DNA from: Paracoccus endophyticus
GTDB lineage: Bacteria > Pseudomonadota > Alphaproteobacteria > Rhodobacterales > Rhodobacteraceae
Assembly: GCF_003286075.1 (NCBI RefSeq)
Contig: NZ_QLUV01000005.1
Coordinates: 124,001 to 188,000 of the forward strand
Direction: 5' to 3'
DNA: 64,000 nt
Shown: positions 52,690-61,423 of the stretch, in pieces
Position numbering within the stretch: the first letter of the stretch is position 1
Layout of the letters: each line of letters opens with the position of its first letter
Notes under the pieces: model-generated
The model's input: the letters and a program-made list of their open reading frames with translations, nothing else
What the model was told of the DNA's origin: nothing
Databases searched by the model: none
Position numbers and translations under genes: made by a program

Positions 52690-54048
52690 TCACGCCTCCA
52701 GGGCGCGGCGCAGCAGGTCGATGTCCTCGGCCAGGCTGCGATCCTCGGACCGCAGCTCCTCGATGCGCTTGACGCCGTGCAGGATGGTCGTGTGGTCGCG
52801 ACCGCCAAAGCGGCGACCGATCTCGGGCAGGCTGCGGCTGGTCATCTGCTTGGCCAGGTACATCGCGATCTGGCGGGGGCGGGCCAGGGTGCGGACCCGC
52901 TTGGGGCCGACCAGGTCCGACAGGCGGATGTTGTAATGCTCGGCCACCTTGCGCTGGATCTCCTCGACCGAGACCTTGCGGTCGGAGGCCCGCAGAATGT
53001 CGGCCAGGCATTCCTGCGTCATGTCCAGGTCGATCGGCCGGCCCATCAGGCTGGCGAAGGCGAACAGCCGCTGCAACGCCCCTTCCAGGACGCGCACGTT
53101 AGACGTGATGCGGTGGGCCAGGAACTCCAGCACGCCGGTGCCCAGGACCAGGCCCGGATAGATGGTGCGGAACTGCTCGGTCTTGGATTGCAGGATCGAC
53201 AGGCGCAGCTCGTAGTCGGTGGGGTGCAGGTCCACGATCAGGCCGCAGCTGAGGCGGGACTTGATCCGTTCCTCAAGGTCCTTGATCTCGCCCGGCGCGC
53301 GGTCGGCCGAAATGACGATCTGCTTGCCCTGATCGACCAGCGCGTTGAAGGTGTGAAAGAATTCCTCCTGCGTGCTGTCCTTGCCGGCGATGAACTGGAC
53401 GTCATCGACCATCAGCAGGTCCACCGTCCGGAACAGCTCCTTGAAGTCCATGACGGTGCGTTCGCGCAGCGCCTGGACAAAGCGGTACATGAACTGCTCG
53501 GCCGACAGATACAGGATGCGGGCCTGCGGGTCGCGGGCCTGACGGTCGCGCGCGATGGCGTGCATCAGGTGGGTCTTGCCCAGGCCCACCCCGCCATACA
53601 GAAACAGCGGGTTGAACGACACGGCCCCGCCCTCGGCCACGCGGCGCGCGGCGGCATGGGCCAGTTCGTTGGGCTTGCCGACCACGAAGTTGTCAAAGGT
53701 GAAGCGCGCGTCCAGGGGGGCGGTCATCTCGTCGTCGCCCCGCAGGGCCGGGCGCGGGGCCGCCGCCCGTGCCGCGGGCGCGGTCGCAGGCCCGGCCGGC
53801 CCGGCCGGCTGGGCCGCGACGGTAAAGCTGAGACGTTCGACGGGGGTGCCGTTGCGGTTCAGCACCTCAAGGATGGGGCGGCTGTAGTGGCGCGACACCC
53901 AGTCCGACAGGAAGTGGGTCGGACAGGACAGCGCCGCCGTGCCATCCTTGAGCCCGGTCAGTTCCAGGGGGGCGAGCCACCGGGTATAGTTGTTGCTGCC
54001 GACGAGCGTTTCCAGCTCGGCGCGCGCCTGGCCCCAGATGTTGTCCAT
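52690..54048 (-). CDS. dnaA: Chromosomal replication initiator DnaA
   Basis: Melts oriC and starts replication. It has 452 residues: domain I (1-85, WGQARAELETLVGSNNYTRWL), an Ala/Pro-rich linker (about 95-130), the AAA+ domain III with FTFDNFVVGKPNELAHAAA, Walker A GGVGLGKTH, Walker B LLMVDDVQFI, and the domain IV DNA-binding signature GRRFGGRDHTTILHGVKRI. ATG 54048 (MDNIWGQ) is the family start. It is transcribed away from rpsT in the usual rpsT-dnaA-dnaN-recF order. Confidence 0.97.
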   Translation of the reverse strand: MDNIWGQARAELETLVGSNNYTRWLAPLELTGLKDGTAALSCPTHFLSDWVSRHYSRPILEVLNRNGTPVERLSFTVAAQPAGPAGPATAPAARAAAPRPALRGDDEMTAPLDARFTFDNFVVGKPNELAHAAARRVAEGGAVSFNPLFLYGGVGLGKTHLMHAIARDRQARDPQARILYLSAEQFMYRFVQALRERTVMDFKELFRTVDLLMVDDVQFIAGKDSTQEEFFHTFNALVDQGKQIVISADRAPGEIKDLEERIKSRLSCGLIVDLHPTDYELRLSILQSKTEQFRTIYPGLVLGTGVLEFLAHRITSNVRVLEGALQRLFAFASLMGRPIDLDMTQECLADILRASDRKVSVEEIQRKVAEHYNIRLSDLVGPKRVRTLARPRQIAMYLAKQMTSRSLPEIGRRFGGRDHTTILHGVKRIEELRSEDRSLAEDIDLLRRALEA

Positions 54049-54459
54049 GTGACGTCCCTTATGTCCCCGATCCCCGCCCGGCATGGCCGGCGGGACACTG
54101 CGGTTGGGCCGCGACGGGGTCAGGACAGCCGCATCCATCGTGCCGCAGACTGCGGCACGGGCGCGCCCGAACGGGCACGGACACGGATGGCGCTGGCGGA
54201 CGACCCCGGTGGCAGCCGGTGCCGGTCCCGAGGACGGTGCGGCCCCCCGCATCCGTCCCAGATCACCCATCAGACGACCGCAGAGCCTGTCCCTGGGCGA
54301 CGTTCCCCCATCGCGACGTGAATCGCATGGATAACGCTACCCCCTGCCCCCGGACGGCTGCAACCGAACTCTGTTGTTGACAGCGCAATTGCCGGAACGA
54401 ATCTGGCGCAGTGTTGCAAAAATAAAAATCGTTTGAAAACAATGATTCCGGCATGAAGA
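54049..54459. other. dnaA upstream region, partly AT-rich, with GANTC sites
   Basis: 411 bases between dnaA and the rpsT terminator. The part nearest rpsT (about 54405-54450) is strikingly AT-rich for this genome. Three GANTC sites (54320-54324, 54399-54403, 54444-54448), targets of the CcrM methylase, lie within 130 bases. One weak DnaA-box-like TGGATAA is at about 54329-54335, and no full TTATCCACA cluster is seen. It must hold the dnaA promoter; oriC itself is not shown. Confidence 0.5.
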
Positions 54460-54484
54460 AAGGGCGTGCGGATGGCACGCCCTT
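54460..54484 (-). terminator. Terminator of rpsT
   Basis: A 10-base-pair stem, AAGGGCGTGC (54460-54469) with GCACGCCCTT (54475-54484), around a 5-base loop. On the minus strand it is followed by TCTTCAT, a modest T-rich tail. It lies 52 bases after the rpsT stop. Confidence 0.7.
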
Positions 54485-54535
54485 GCACAGTCGTCCGAAG
54501 GTCCGGGTGGTTCCGGGGCCGGTCGAAACCGGCCG

Positions 54536-54805
54536 TCAGGCCGCCGACAGCGCCTTGACCCGGGCCGCCAGGCGCGAAATCTTGCGGGCGGCCGTGTTCT
54601 TGTGGACGACGCCCTTGGTCACGCCGCGCATCAGCTCGGGCTGGGCGCTTTTCAGCGCCTCGGCCGCGACCTGCTGGTCGCCACCGGCCAGCGCCTCTTC
54701 GACCTTGCGCAGGAAGGTGCGGATGCGCGAGCGGCGGTTCTTGTTGACGGCAGTGCGGCGCTCGGTCTGGCGCGCGCGCTTCTTGGACTGGGGCGTGTTG
54801 GCCAT
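54536..54805 (-). CDS. rpsT: 30S ribosomal protein S20
   Basis: A primary 16S rRNA-binding protein. It has 89 residues, all helical and basic: [39 protein letters not shown] and [22 protein letters not shown]. It is next to dnaA as in most alphaproteobacteria, with its own promoter and terminator. Confidence 0.97.
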   Translation of the reverse strand: MANTPQSKKRARQTERRTAVNKNRRSRIRTFLRKVEEALAGGDQQVAAEALKSAQPELMRGVTKGVVHKNTAARKISRLAARVKALSAA

Positions 54806-54852
54806 GTCTGTGCGGTTCCGGTTTTGCGGTGTCTGAGAATCCTGAAGTCGGG

Positions 54853-54881
54853 CCTATAAGCCGCGCGGCGCCCGGAGTCAA
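54853..54881 (-). promoter_or_regulatory. Promoter of rpsT
   Basis: On the minus strand: -35 TTGACT (54881-54876), 17-base spacer, -10 TATAGG (54858-54853), about 48 bases before the ATG. A strong sigma70-type match. Confidence 0.75.
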
Positions 54882-55099
54882 CCGGGACGCGCCCGGCCCT
54901 GCATCGGAACGCCGCCGCCGACCGGCGCATCGGCATCGCCGGGCGGGCTGTCGCCCCCGCCCGTGCTGGCGCACCGCAGCCCCGCGCTGCGGCAGGAACC
55001 CCACTGCATCCTGCCGGGCATCCCCCTGCCCGACAGGCTGCGCCCGCGTCCTGTCGTTCGCTTGCCCGAATGCGGCAGCAGAACGCGGGGGCATCGTCA

Positions 55100-56323
55100 T
55101 CAGCGGGCATAGGCCCCGGGGTAGCCGGCCCGGTGAATTCGGTCGATGGCGCGCACGATCGACCGTCGCCCGTCGAAGGGACCCGCCATGATCGTCTGCA
55201 CCGTCGTTCCGCGCCGCGTCTCGCGCGCCATCGAGACGGGCAAGCCCAGTCGCGCCACGACCTGTGCGGCGCGCGTGGCACTGCGCGCGTCCGCATAGGT
55301 CCCGATCTGCACGAACCGCGCGCCGGGCGGGATCACCCGGGATGGCGCACGGGATGTCGCACGGGCCTGCACCTGCCCCGTGCGCGCCGTCTTGGGGTCA
55401 GGTGCCGCGGCGTCCTGCCGGGCTTTCGCCCGCGCGGGCCTGGCCGCATCGGGGCGCCCGCCGACCGGCGCCGACGTCCTCGGCCCGGGCGCGGGCGAGG
55501 CCGGCCCCGTGCCGTCGACCCTGCCCCGCTGTCCGTCCGGCAGCCCGCCCGCCGCAGCCGCGATCCGAAGGATCGGCAGCGGCTCGGCCCCGCAGCGGCC
55601 CAGCGCCATCTGCTGGCCCAGCCGGACGCTGCGGGCCGCGCCCTCGGACGCGCCCAGAAGGCGACAGAGCGCCGTGGATGGTTCCGCCTGCGCCATGCCT
55701 GCCCGCACCGCAAGGCCTGCCTCCGCAGCCGCCGTCAGATCCGGCAGCCCCTTTCCCACCGCCGCCCCTGCGCGCGCGGGCTGCCCTGCGGCAGCAGCCT
55801 GCACGGGTCCGGCGGACGCGGCCGGCGCGGGCCGTTTCGCTTCGGGCGCCAGCAGTTCGCCCTCCTGCAGATTGCCGATGATGGTTTCCGACAGCACCCG
55901 CTCGATCCGCGCGACGCGCGGCTCGGCGGGCACGGACATCAGGGTCGCCGCGGCATCGGGCATGGTCCGGCGTGCCGACAGCGTCGGGGGATAGCCGCAG
56001 AGGACGGCGCCGTCCCTGCCCACGCGCGGCCGCCATTGACCCTGCAGGTTCAGGAACACGCAGCCTGCGCTGTCGATGTATTGCACCCCCGCAAAGCCGG
56101 GCGGCGGCGGCTCGGCGGGTCCGGGCCCGGCGCCGACCGCGTGGTTCGTCTCGGCCGGGTTTCGCACCCGCTCGGGCACCGGCGCCATCGGGGCAGCCGC
56201 CCCGGCCTCCGGCTTTCCCTGCGGGGTGGCGGCGGCCCCGCTTGCCAGCACAGGCAGGGCCAGCGCCGTCACCCAGATCCCCACCGCCCCGGCCACGAGG
56301 GCCAAGAACCCTGACACGCGCAT
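55100..56323 (-). CDS. Secreted SPOR-domain protein of unknown function
   Basis: A 407-residue protein with an N-terminal signal or anchor helix (about 5-28), a Pro/Ala-rich linker, a Cys-containing domain (about 78-150, AGCVFLNLQGQW and VLCGYPPTLSARR), further low-complexity sequence, a second Cys-containing segment (STALCRLLGASEGAARSVRL and LGRCGAEPLPILRIA), and a C-terminal SPOR domain (about 335-405: GARFVQIGTYADARSATRAAQVVARLGLPV). SPOR binds bare septal glycan, so a role in division or cell-wall remodelling is likely. It follows upp after 73 bases. Confidence 0.8.
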   Translation of the reverse strand: MRVSGFLALVAGAVGIWVTALALPVLASGAAATPQGKPEAGAAAPMAPVPERVRNPAETNHAVGAGPGPAEPPPPGFAGVQYIDSAGCVFLNLQGQWRPRVGRDGAVLCGYPPTLSARRTMPDAAATLMSVPAEPRVARIERVLSETIIGNLQEGELLAPEAKRPAPAASAGPVQAAAAGQPARAGAAVGKGLPDLTAAAEAGLAVRAGMAQAEPSTALCRLLGASEGAARSVRLGQQMALGRCGAEPLPILRIAAAAGGLPDGQRGRVDGTGPASPAPGPRTSAPVGGRPDAARPARAKARQDAAAPDPKTARTGQVQARATSRAPSRVIPPGARFVQIGTYADARSATRAAQVVARLGLPVSMARETRRGTTVQTIMAGPFDGRRSIVRAIDRIHRAGYPGAYAR

Positions 56324-56396
56324 GCCCGACCCCTCGATTCGGTCCACAATCGTCGTGTTCTAGGGCGAAAACCCTCAAGCAGCCGTTAAGGCGCGC

Positions 56397-57029
56397 CTAT
56401 TTCGTGCCGAACATCCGATCGCCGGCGTCGCCCAGGCCGGGCACGATATAGCCGTGATCGTCCAGTCGCTCGTCCAGCGCGGCCGTCACCACCGGCACGT
56501 CGGGATGGGCCTGGCGCATCCGCTCGACCCCCTCGGGCGCCGCCAGCAGGCACAGGAAGCGCAGGTTCCGGGCCCCCTTCTGCTTGAGCAGGTCGATCGC
56601 CGCGACCGAGCTGTTGCCGGTCGCCAGCATCGGATCGACGACGATCACCATCCGGTCCTCCAGCTCGCCCGGCACCTTGCTGTAATACTGCACCGGCTGC
56701 AGCGTCTCGGGGTCGCGGTACAGCCCGATGAAGCCGACGCGCGCGGCCGGGATCAGTTCCAGAATCCCGTCCAGCAGCCCGTTCCCGGCCCGCAGGATCG
56801 AGATCAGCGCCAGCTTCTTGCCCTCCAGCGTGGGGGCCTGCATGGGGCACAGCGGCGTCTCGATCCGCATGGTGGTCAGGTCCAGCTCACGCGTGATCTC
56901 GTAGGCGAGCAGCAGGCTGATCTCGCGCAACAGACGGCGAAAGCCTGCGGTCGACGTGGTCTTGTCGCGCATCAGCGTCAGCTTGTGCTGGACCAGCGGA
57001 TGACTGACGACGGTCAGATGTGGGGTCAT
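56397..57029 (-). CDS. upp: Uracil phosphoribosyltransferase
   Basis: Makes UMP from uracil and PRPP. It has 210 residues, the normal size. Motifs are [35 protein letters not shown], the PRPP loop [15 protein letters not shown], and [18 protein letters not shown] at the end. It is the last gene of the cdd-deoA-orf-deoB-add-upp run, 24 bases after add. Confidence 0.97.
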   Translation of the reverse strand: MTPHLTVVSHPLVQHKLTLMRDKTTSTAGFRRLLREISLLLAYEITRELDLTTMRIETPLCPMQAPTLEGKKLALISILRAGNGLLDGILELIPAARVGFIGLYRDPETLQPVQYYSKVPGELEDRMVIVVDPMLATGNSSVAAIDLLKQKGARNLRFLCLLAAPEGVERMRQAHPDVPVVTAALDERLDDHGYIVPGLGDAGDRMFGTK

Positions 57030-57053
57030 GGGGGCCTCTTTCCTGCGGATCAG

Positions 57054-58037
57054 TCATGCACCATCGGCGCGGGCCAGCAAGCCGGCCAGCCGGGTCCGGG
57101 TCGCCGCGTCGCAGAAGGCGGCCTCGGCTGCCCACAGGTTCATGCGGGTGAAGTCGGCCTCGGTCCAGCCGAAGGCATCGGCCAGCCGCTCGTATTCCTG
57201 CGCCAGCGTGGTGCCGAAAAAGGGCGGATCGTCGCGCGAGATGGTGACGCGGACCCCGGCATCGACCAGCCGGGCGATGGGATGGCGGGCAACGTCGGGG
57301 TAAAGCCCCAATGCGATGTTCGACCCCGGACAGACCTCCAGCGTGATGGCGCGTTCGGCCAGGTCGCGCACCAGGCCTGCGTCCTCGATGGCGCGCACGC
57401 CATGGCCGATGCGGGTCACGCCCAGCGCCAGCGCGTCGCGGACCGACTGCGGCCCGGCCCATTCGCCGGCGTGGCACGTCAGACCCAGCCCCGCCTCGCG
57501 CGCGCAATCGAACGACCAGGCGAAATCCTGCGGGCGGCCCACCGTCTCGGCGCCCGCAAGGCCCAGGCCCGCGACCCAGCCCCCGGCGGTTTCCGCCGCG
57601 CACAGGGCGCTGCGCCGCGCGCGGTCCGGGCCGAAATGGCGGATGGGCGTCACGATGGCGCGGCTGTCGATGCCCTGCGCGGCCATGGCCGCCGCGGTTT
57701 CCGTCAGTGCGGCCACATGGTCGCGCCACGCCGGCAGGTCGCCGCCGCCGCAGAACTCGGGCGAGACGAACAGCTCGACATAGACCGCGCCCTGCTCGGC
57801 GCAGTCGGCCAGAACAAGCTCCAGCAGGCGGGCATAGTCGCGCGGGCCGCGGATCACCGCGGTCGCGGCCTCGTAGACCCGCAGAAAATCCCTGAACCCG
57901 GACCAGCGATAGCCGCCGTCCTCGGCAAAGATCGCCGGCGGGTCCACGCGGCGTTCGGCCGCAAGCCCGCGGATGAAGCCGGGCGGGGCCGCGCCCTCGA
58001 GATGCAGGTGCAGTTCGATCTTGGGAATGGGTTTCAT
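57054..58037 (-). CDS. add: Adenosine deaminase
   Basis: Deaminates adenosine and deoxyadenosine to inosine forms. It has 327 residues. Zinc and catalytic motifs: KIELHLHLEG, LTCHAGEW (His and Glu), GHGVRAIED, and SRDDPPFFGTTLAQEY with the Asp pair. The start overlaps the deoB stop by ATGA. Confidence 0.95.
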   Translation of the reverse strand: MKPIPKIELHLHLEGAAPPGFIRGLAAERRVDPPAIFAEDGGYRWSGFRDFLRVYEAATAVIRGPRDYARLLELVLADCAEQGAVYVELFVSPEFCGGGDLPAWRDHVAALTETAAAMAAQGIDSRAIVTPIRHFGPDRARRSALCAAETAGGWVAGLGLAGAETVGRPQDFAWSFDCAREAGLGLTCHAGEWAGPQSVRDALALGVTRIGHGVRAIEDAGLVRDLAERAITLEVCPGSNIALGLYPDVARHPIARLVDAGVRVTISRDDPPFFGTTLAQEYERLADAFGWTEADFTRMNLWAAEAAFCDAATRTRLAGLLARADGA

Positions 58038-59248
58038 GCGCTTGCGGGATCAAAGGTGGTGGCTATGGGCAGGACGCTTTTGCCGTGGGCGGGTCCGGGC
58101 ACGCCCAGGTGCGCGCAGACACTGGCGCCGACATCGGCAAAGGCCACCAGGCCGATGGGCTGCAACCCCAGGCCCCAGCCCAGCACCGGCACGCGTTCGC
58201 GCGTGTGGTCTGTGCCCGGCCAGCTGGGATCGTTGCCGTGGTCGGCGGTAAAGATCGCGAGGTCCCCGGGCCGCAGCCGCGCCAGGAACCGCCCCGCGAC
58301 CGTGTCGAACCATTCGAGGGCGTCGGCGTAGCCCGCCACATCCCGGCGGTGGCCGTACAGGCTGTCGAACTCGACAAAGTTGGCCATGGTCAGGCTGCCC
58401 GGCTGCGCCTCGTCGGCCAGCCGGACCAGATGCCCGGCCAGTTCTGCATCCGACCGGCCCTTGTGCAGATGCGCGATGCCGCGATGGCTGAAGATGTCGC
58501 CGATCTTGCCGATGGCATGAGTGGCCCGGCCGGCGCGGGCCGCAAGGTCCAGGATCGTGTCGCCGGGCGGCGGGATGGCAAAGTCGCGGCGGTTCGGGGT
58601 GCGGGTGAACTGCCCCTCGGCCCCGTCGAACGGGCGGGCGATCACGCGGCCGACCCGCATGGCGTGCACGGTGGGTGCAATCGCCTGGCACAGGTCGAGC
58701 AGCCGTTGCAGGCCGAAGCGGCCCTCGTGCGCGGCAATCTGCAGCACGCTGTCGGCAGAGGTGTAGCAGATCGGCCAGCCGGTCCGCAGATGCTCGCCCC
58801 CCAGCGCATCGACGATCGCGGTGCCGGGGGCATGACAGTTGCCCAGAATGCCCTGCGTGCCCGCCAGCCGGCAGATCTCGGCCGTCAGGTCAGGGGGAAA
58901 GGCGGGGCAGGTGTCGGGAAAGACGCGCCAGTCCCAAGGCACGGGAACGCCCGCAAGCTCCCAATGGCCGGACGGGGTGTCCTTGCCGGGCGAGACCTCG
59001 GTGGCCGCCCCCCACAGCCCCTGCGGGGTCGCGCCAAGGCCGGGGGCGTCGGCCCCGCTGGCCAGCCGGACGGCCGCACCCAGCCCCAGCGCGTCCAGAT
59101 GCGGCATCCGCAGCGGCCGGGCGGCGGCGATGTGGCCCACGGTGTTGGCGCCGCTGTCGGGCAGCGTGCCGTTGAAGAACCGATCCGCATCCGGCGCGCC
59201 GCCGATGCCGACCGAGTCCATGACGATCAGGAACGCCCGGCGGGTCAT
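58034..59248 (-). CDS. deoB: Phosphopentomutase
   Basis: Converts deoxyribose 1-phosphate (from DeoA) to deoxyribose 5-phosphate, and likewise ribose phosphates. It has 404 residues, the normal size for this alkaline-phosphatase-fold enzyme. Motifs are FLIVMDSVGIGGAPDA, GKDTPSGHWELAG with the phospho-acceptor Thr, NFVEFDSLYGHRRD, and ADHGNDPSWPGTDHTRE with the metal ligands. ATG 59248 is the family start and overlaps the stop of the 104-codon frame upstream by ATGA. The partner aldolase deoC is not in the window. Confidence 0.96.
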   Translation of the reverse strand: MTRRAFLIVMDSVGIGGAPDADRFFNGTLPDSGANTVGHIAAARPLRMPHLDALGLGAAVRLASGADAPGLGATPQGLWGAATEVSPGKDTPSGHWELAGVPVPWDWRVFPDTCPAFPPDLTAEICRLAGTQGILGNCHAPGTAIVDALGGEHLRTGWPICYTSADSVLQIAAHEGRFGLQRLLDLCQAIAPTVHAMRVGRVIARPFDGAEGQFTRTPNRRDFAIPPPGDTILDLAARAGRATHAIGKIGDIFSHRGIAHLHKGRSDAELAGHLVRLADEAQPGSLTMANFVEFDSLYGHRRDVAGYADALEWFDTVAGRFLARLRPGDLAIFTADHGNDPSWPGTDHTRERVPVLGWGLGLQPIGLVAFADVGASVCAHLGVPGPAHGKSVLPIATTFDPASA

Positions 59249-59559
59249 GCGGCACGCCCCGGCAACGCCGATACGCCGCCTTGCAACGGCGCGGACGGGG
59301 CCACCGCCCGGGGATCGGGCCTGTCCCGGCGTCTTGGCACGGCCTGCGCCGCCGGCCCGGCGTCGGCGATCCACGGCGCCAGAGCGGGGCTGTCGAGGGG
59401 CGAGCCCTTGTCCGTGTTGCGCTGACCCATCGGCAGCAGGGGACGGGCGGTCGCACTGTTCGGCCGCCCCCCGAAAGCCCACAGGCTTGTCCCGAGTGGC
59501 CTTGGGTCAGCGCGCGCGGCTGACCTTTCCCCTGGCCCGGTGCATGGCGTCCCGGTCAT
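59245..59559 (-). CDS. Possible 104-residue protein between deoA and deoB
   Basis: A frame of 104 codons fills the gap between deoA and deoB exactly: its ATG overlaps the deoA stop and its stop overlaps the deoB ATG, both as ATGA. This is how all neighbouring genes are joined, which favours a real gene. The predicted protein is Pro/Ala/Arg-rich without membrane helix, signal or known motif. Codon use in the first 40 codons is poor (several AGG, AGA and CCA), better after residue 44. It may be a small unknown protein, a decayed gene kept for translational coupling, or chance. Confidence 0.45.
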   Translation of the reverse strand: MTGTPCTGPGERSAARADPRPLGTSLWAFGGRPNSATARPLLPMGQRNTDKGSPLDSPALAPWIADAGPAAQAVPRRRDRPDPRAVAPSAPLQGGVSALPGRAA

Positions 59560-60884
59560 GCCGCAATCCGTTCGCGCACCAGCGGCCCGGCGCTGGCATC
59601 GCCCAGGCGATAGGCGGCCTGGACCGCGGCGATGGCGATTTCGGCCGCCTCGGCCGAGGCGGCGTGGACCAGCGCCAGCACGCCGCCGGTCGGCTCGGCC
59701 AGCCGGCGCAGGTTGGACAGGCCCACGCGGGGATCGACCGCCTCGCCCGCGCGCCGGCGGCCGCCGCCCAGCGCCACCACCGCGCGGCCCAGGGCCGCCA
59801 CGTCGATGTCGGCCACGATGCCGTCCGGGGCGGGCACGGGCCGGATCACCGGCGCGCCGGGCAGGCGGTCGGGCCGGTCGATCAGGTCGCGCAAGCCCCC
59901 CTGCGCCGCGACCATGCGCGACCAGCGTTCGGCGGCGGACCCGTCGTCCAGCCGCGCGGTGACGCGGGACAGCGCGTCATCGCCCGCCAGGCCCGCCACG
60001 CGCAGGCATTCCGCCGCCAGCGCCAGCGACAGATCGCGCAAAGCGCCGGGCGCGCCGCGCAGGACGGCCATCGCCTCGGCTACCTCGACCGCATTGCCCG
60101 CGCTGCGGGCCAGGGGCTGGTCCATGTCGGTGATCAGCGCGACCGTGGGGCACCCCGCGGCCGTGGCCGTGCCCACCAGCGCGCGCGCCAGTTCGCGCGC
60201 CTGCTCGGTCGCGGACAGGAACGCGCCGCTGCCGGCCTTGACGTCCAGCACCAGCCCGTCCAGCCCCGCCGCCAGCTTCTTGGACAGGATCGAGGCGGTG
60301 ATCAGGTCGATGGATTCCACCGCCGCGGCCTCGTCCCGGATCGCGTAGAGACGCCGGTCCGCAGGGGCAAGCGACGGCCCTGCCGCCACGATGGCGCAGC
60401 CCGCCCGCGTGACGGCCGCGCGGAATGCCCCCTCGTCCAGGTCGGTGCGAAATCCGGGGATCGCCTGGAGCTTGTCCAGCGTGCCGCCGGTGTGTCCAAG
60501 CCCGCGGCCCGAGATCATGGGCACGAACCCGCCGCAGGCCGCGACCAGCGGGGCCACGATCAGCGAGGTGGCGTCGCCGATGCCCCCGGTTGAATGCTTG
60601 TCCACCGTGGGGCCCGGCAGATCCCACGCCAGCACGCGGCCGGAATCCCGCATGGCGCGGGTCAGCGCCGTGCGGCCCCGGTCCCCGATGCCCCGCAGCA
60701 GGACCGCCATGGCGAACCCGGCGGCCTGTGCGTCGCTGACCGACCCGTGGGCCAGCCCGCGCGCGATCAGGGCCGCCCCCGCGTCGTCCAGCCCGCGCCC
60801 GGACCGGACGGCGGCGATGACGGGGCGGGGGTCGGGATTCAGGCCGGGGGCGGCCAAGCCGGCGGGCAGCGGCGGCTGGGTCAT
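59556..60884 (-). CDS. deoA: Thymidine phosphorylase
   Basis: Splits thymidine (or deoxyuridine) to base and deoxyribose 1-phosphate. It has 442 residues. Family motifs are the VDKHSTGGIGDATSLIVAPL phosphate loop, GRGLGHTGGTLDKLQAIPGF, SILSKKLAAGLDGLVLDVK and AVVALGGGRRRAGEAVDPRV. The start overlaps cdd and the stop overlaps the 104-codon frame, both by ATGA. Confidence 0.96.
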   Translation of the reverse strand: MTQPPLPAGLAAPGLNPDPRPVIAAVRSGRGLDDAGAALIARGLAHGSVSDAQAAGFAMAVLLRGIGDRGRTALTRAMRDSGRVLAWDLPGPTVDKHSTGGIGDATSLIVAPLVAACGGFVPMISGRGLGHTGGTLDKLQAIPGFRTDLDEGAFRAAVTRAGCAIVAAGPSLAPADRRLYAIRDEAAAVESIDLITASILSKKLAAGLDGLVLDVKAGSGAFLSATEQARELARALVGTATAAGCPTVALITDMDQPLARSAGNAVEVAEAMAVLRGAPGALRDLSLALAAECLRVAGLAGDDALSRVTARLDDGSAAERWSRMVAAQGGLRDLIDRPDRLPGAPVIRPVPAPDGIVADIDVAALGRAVVALGGGRRRAGEAVDPRVGLSNLRRLAEPTGGVLALVHAASAEAAEIAIAAVQAAYRLGDASAGPLVRERIAA

Positions 60885-61276
60885 GCGCCGCCCTGCATGT
60901 GCGCCACCTCGAACCGGCCGGGCAGCAGCTCGGCCACGGTGGTCGCCAGCGTCTCGCCGGACACCGTCGCCAGCAGGACCGGCGTGTCGCCGCGGGCGAA
61001 TTCGGCCAGCTTCTGGCGGCAGCCGCCGCAGGGCGGCACGGGACGGGGGGCGTCGGCGATGACGCAGACCTCGATGATCTCGGTCTCGCCCGCCGCGACC
61101 ATGGCCGCGATGGCCCCGGCCTCGGCGCAGGTCCCTTCGGGATAGGCCACGTTTTCCACGTTGCAGCCGCGGTGGATCGCACCCGACGCACCGCGCACCG
61201 CTGCCCCGACCTTGAAGCCGGAATAGGGCGCATAGGCAGTCTCGCGCACCTCGCGCGCGGCATCGATCAGGGACAT
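60881..61276 (-). CDS. cdd: Cytidine deaminase
   Basis: Deaminates cytidine and deoxycytidine. It has 131 residues, the tetrameric zinc class. Ligands are Cys50 with catalytic Glu52 in GTCAEAGAIA, and Cys83 and Cys86 in PPCGGCRQ. YSGFKVGAAVRG is the nucleoside loop. AAAGGAG precedes ATG 61276. It is the first gene of the salvage operon, divergent from maeB across 147 bases. Confidence 0.97.
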   Translation of the reverse strand: MSLIDAAREVRETAYAPYSGFKVGAAVRGASGAIHRGCNVENVAYPEGTCAEAGAIAAMVAAGETEIIEVCVIADAPRPVPPCGGCRQKLAEFARGDTPVLLATVSGETLATTVAELLPGRFEVAHMQGGA

Positions 61277-61423
61277 GGCGGCTCCTTTCCGTTCACGCGC
61301 ATCATCACGCCCGCCGGTGTGCGGCGCAAGCGCCGGCAAGGCGGGGATGGAAACCTGTCGCCGCGTCTTGTGACGCAACGTCCGCCGCCGTATCCCGGGG
61401 GCCAGCGACGGAGGGGGCGGCGA

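Noticed and set aside
54300..54460. oriC
   Set aside because: There is no cluster of full DnaA boxes and no repeat structure; only AT-richness and one partial box. Kept as a finding, not called as an origin.
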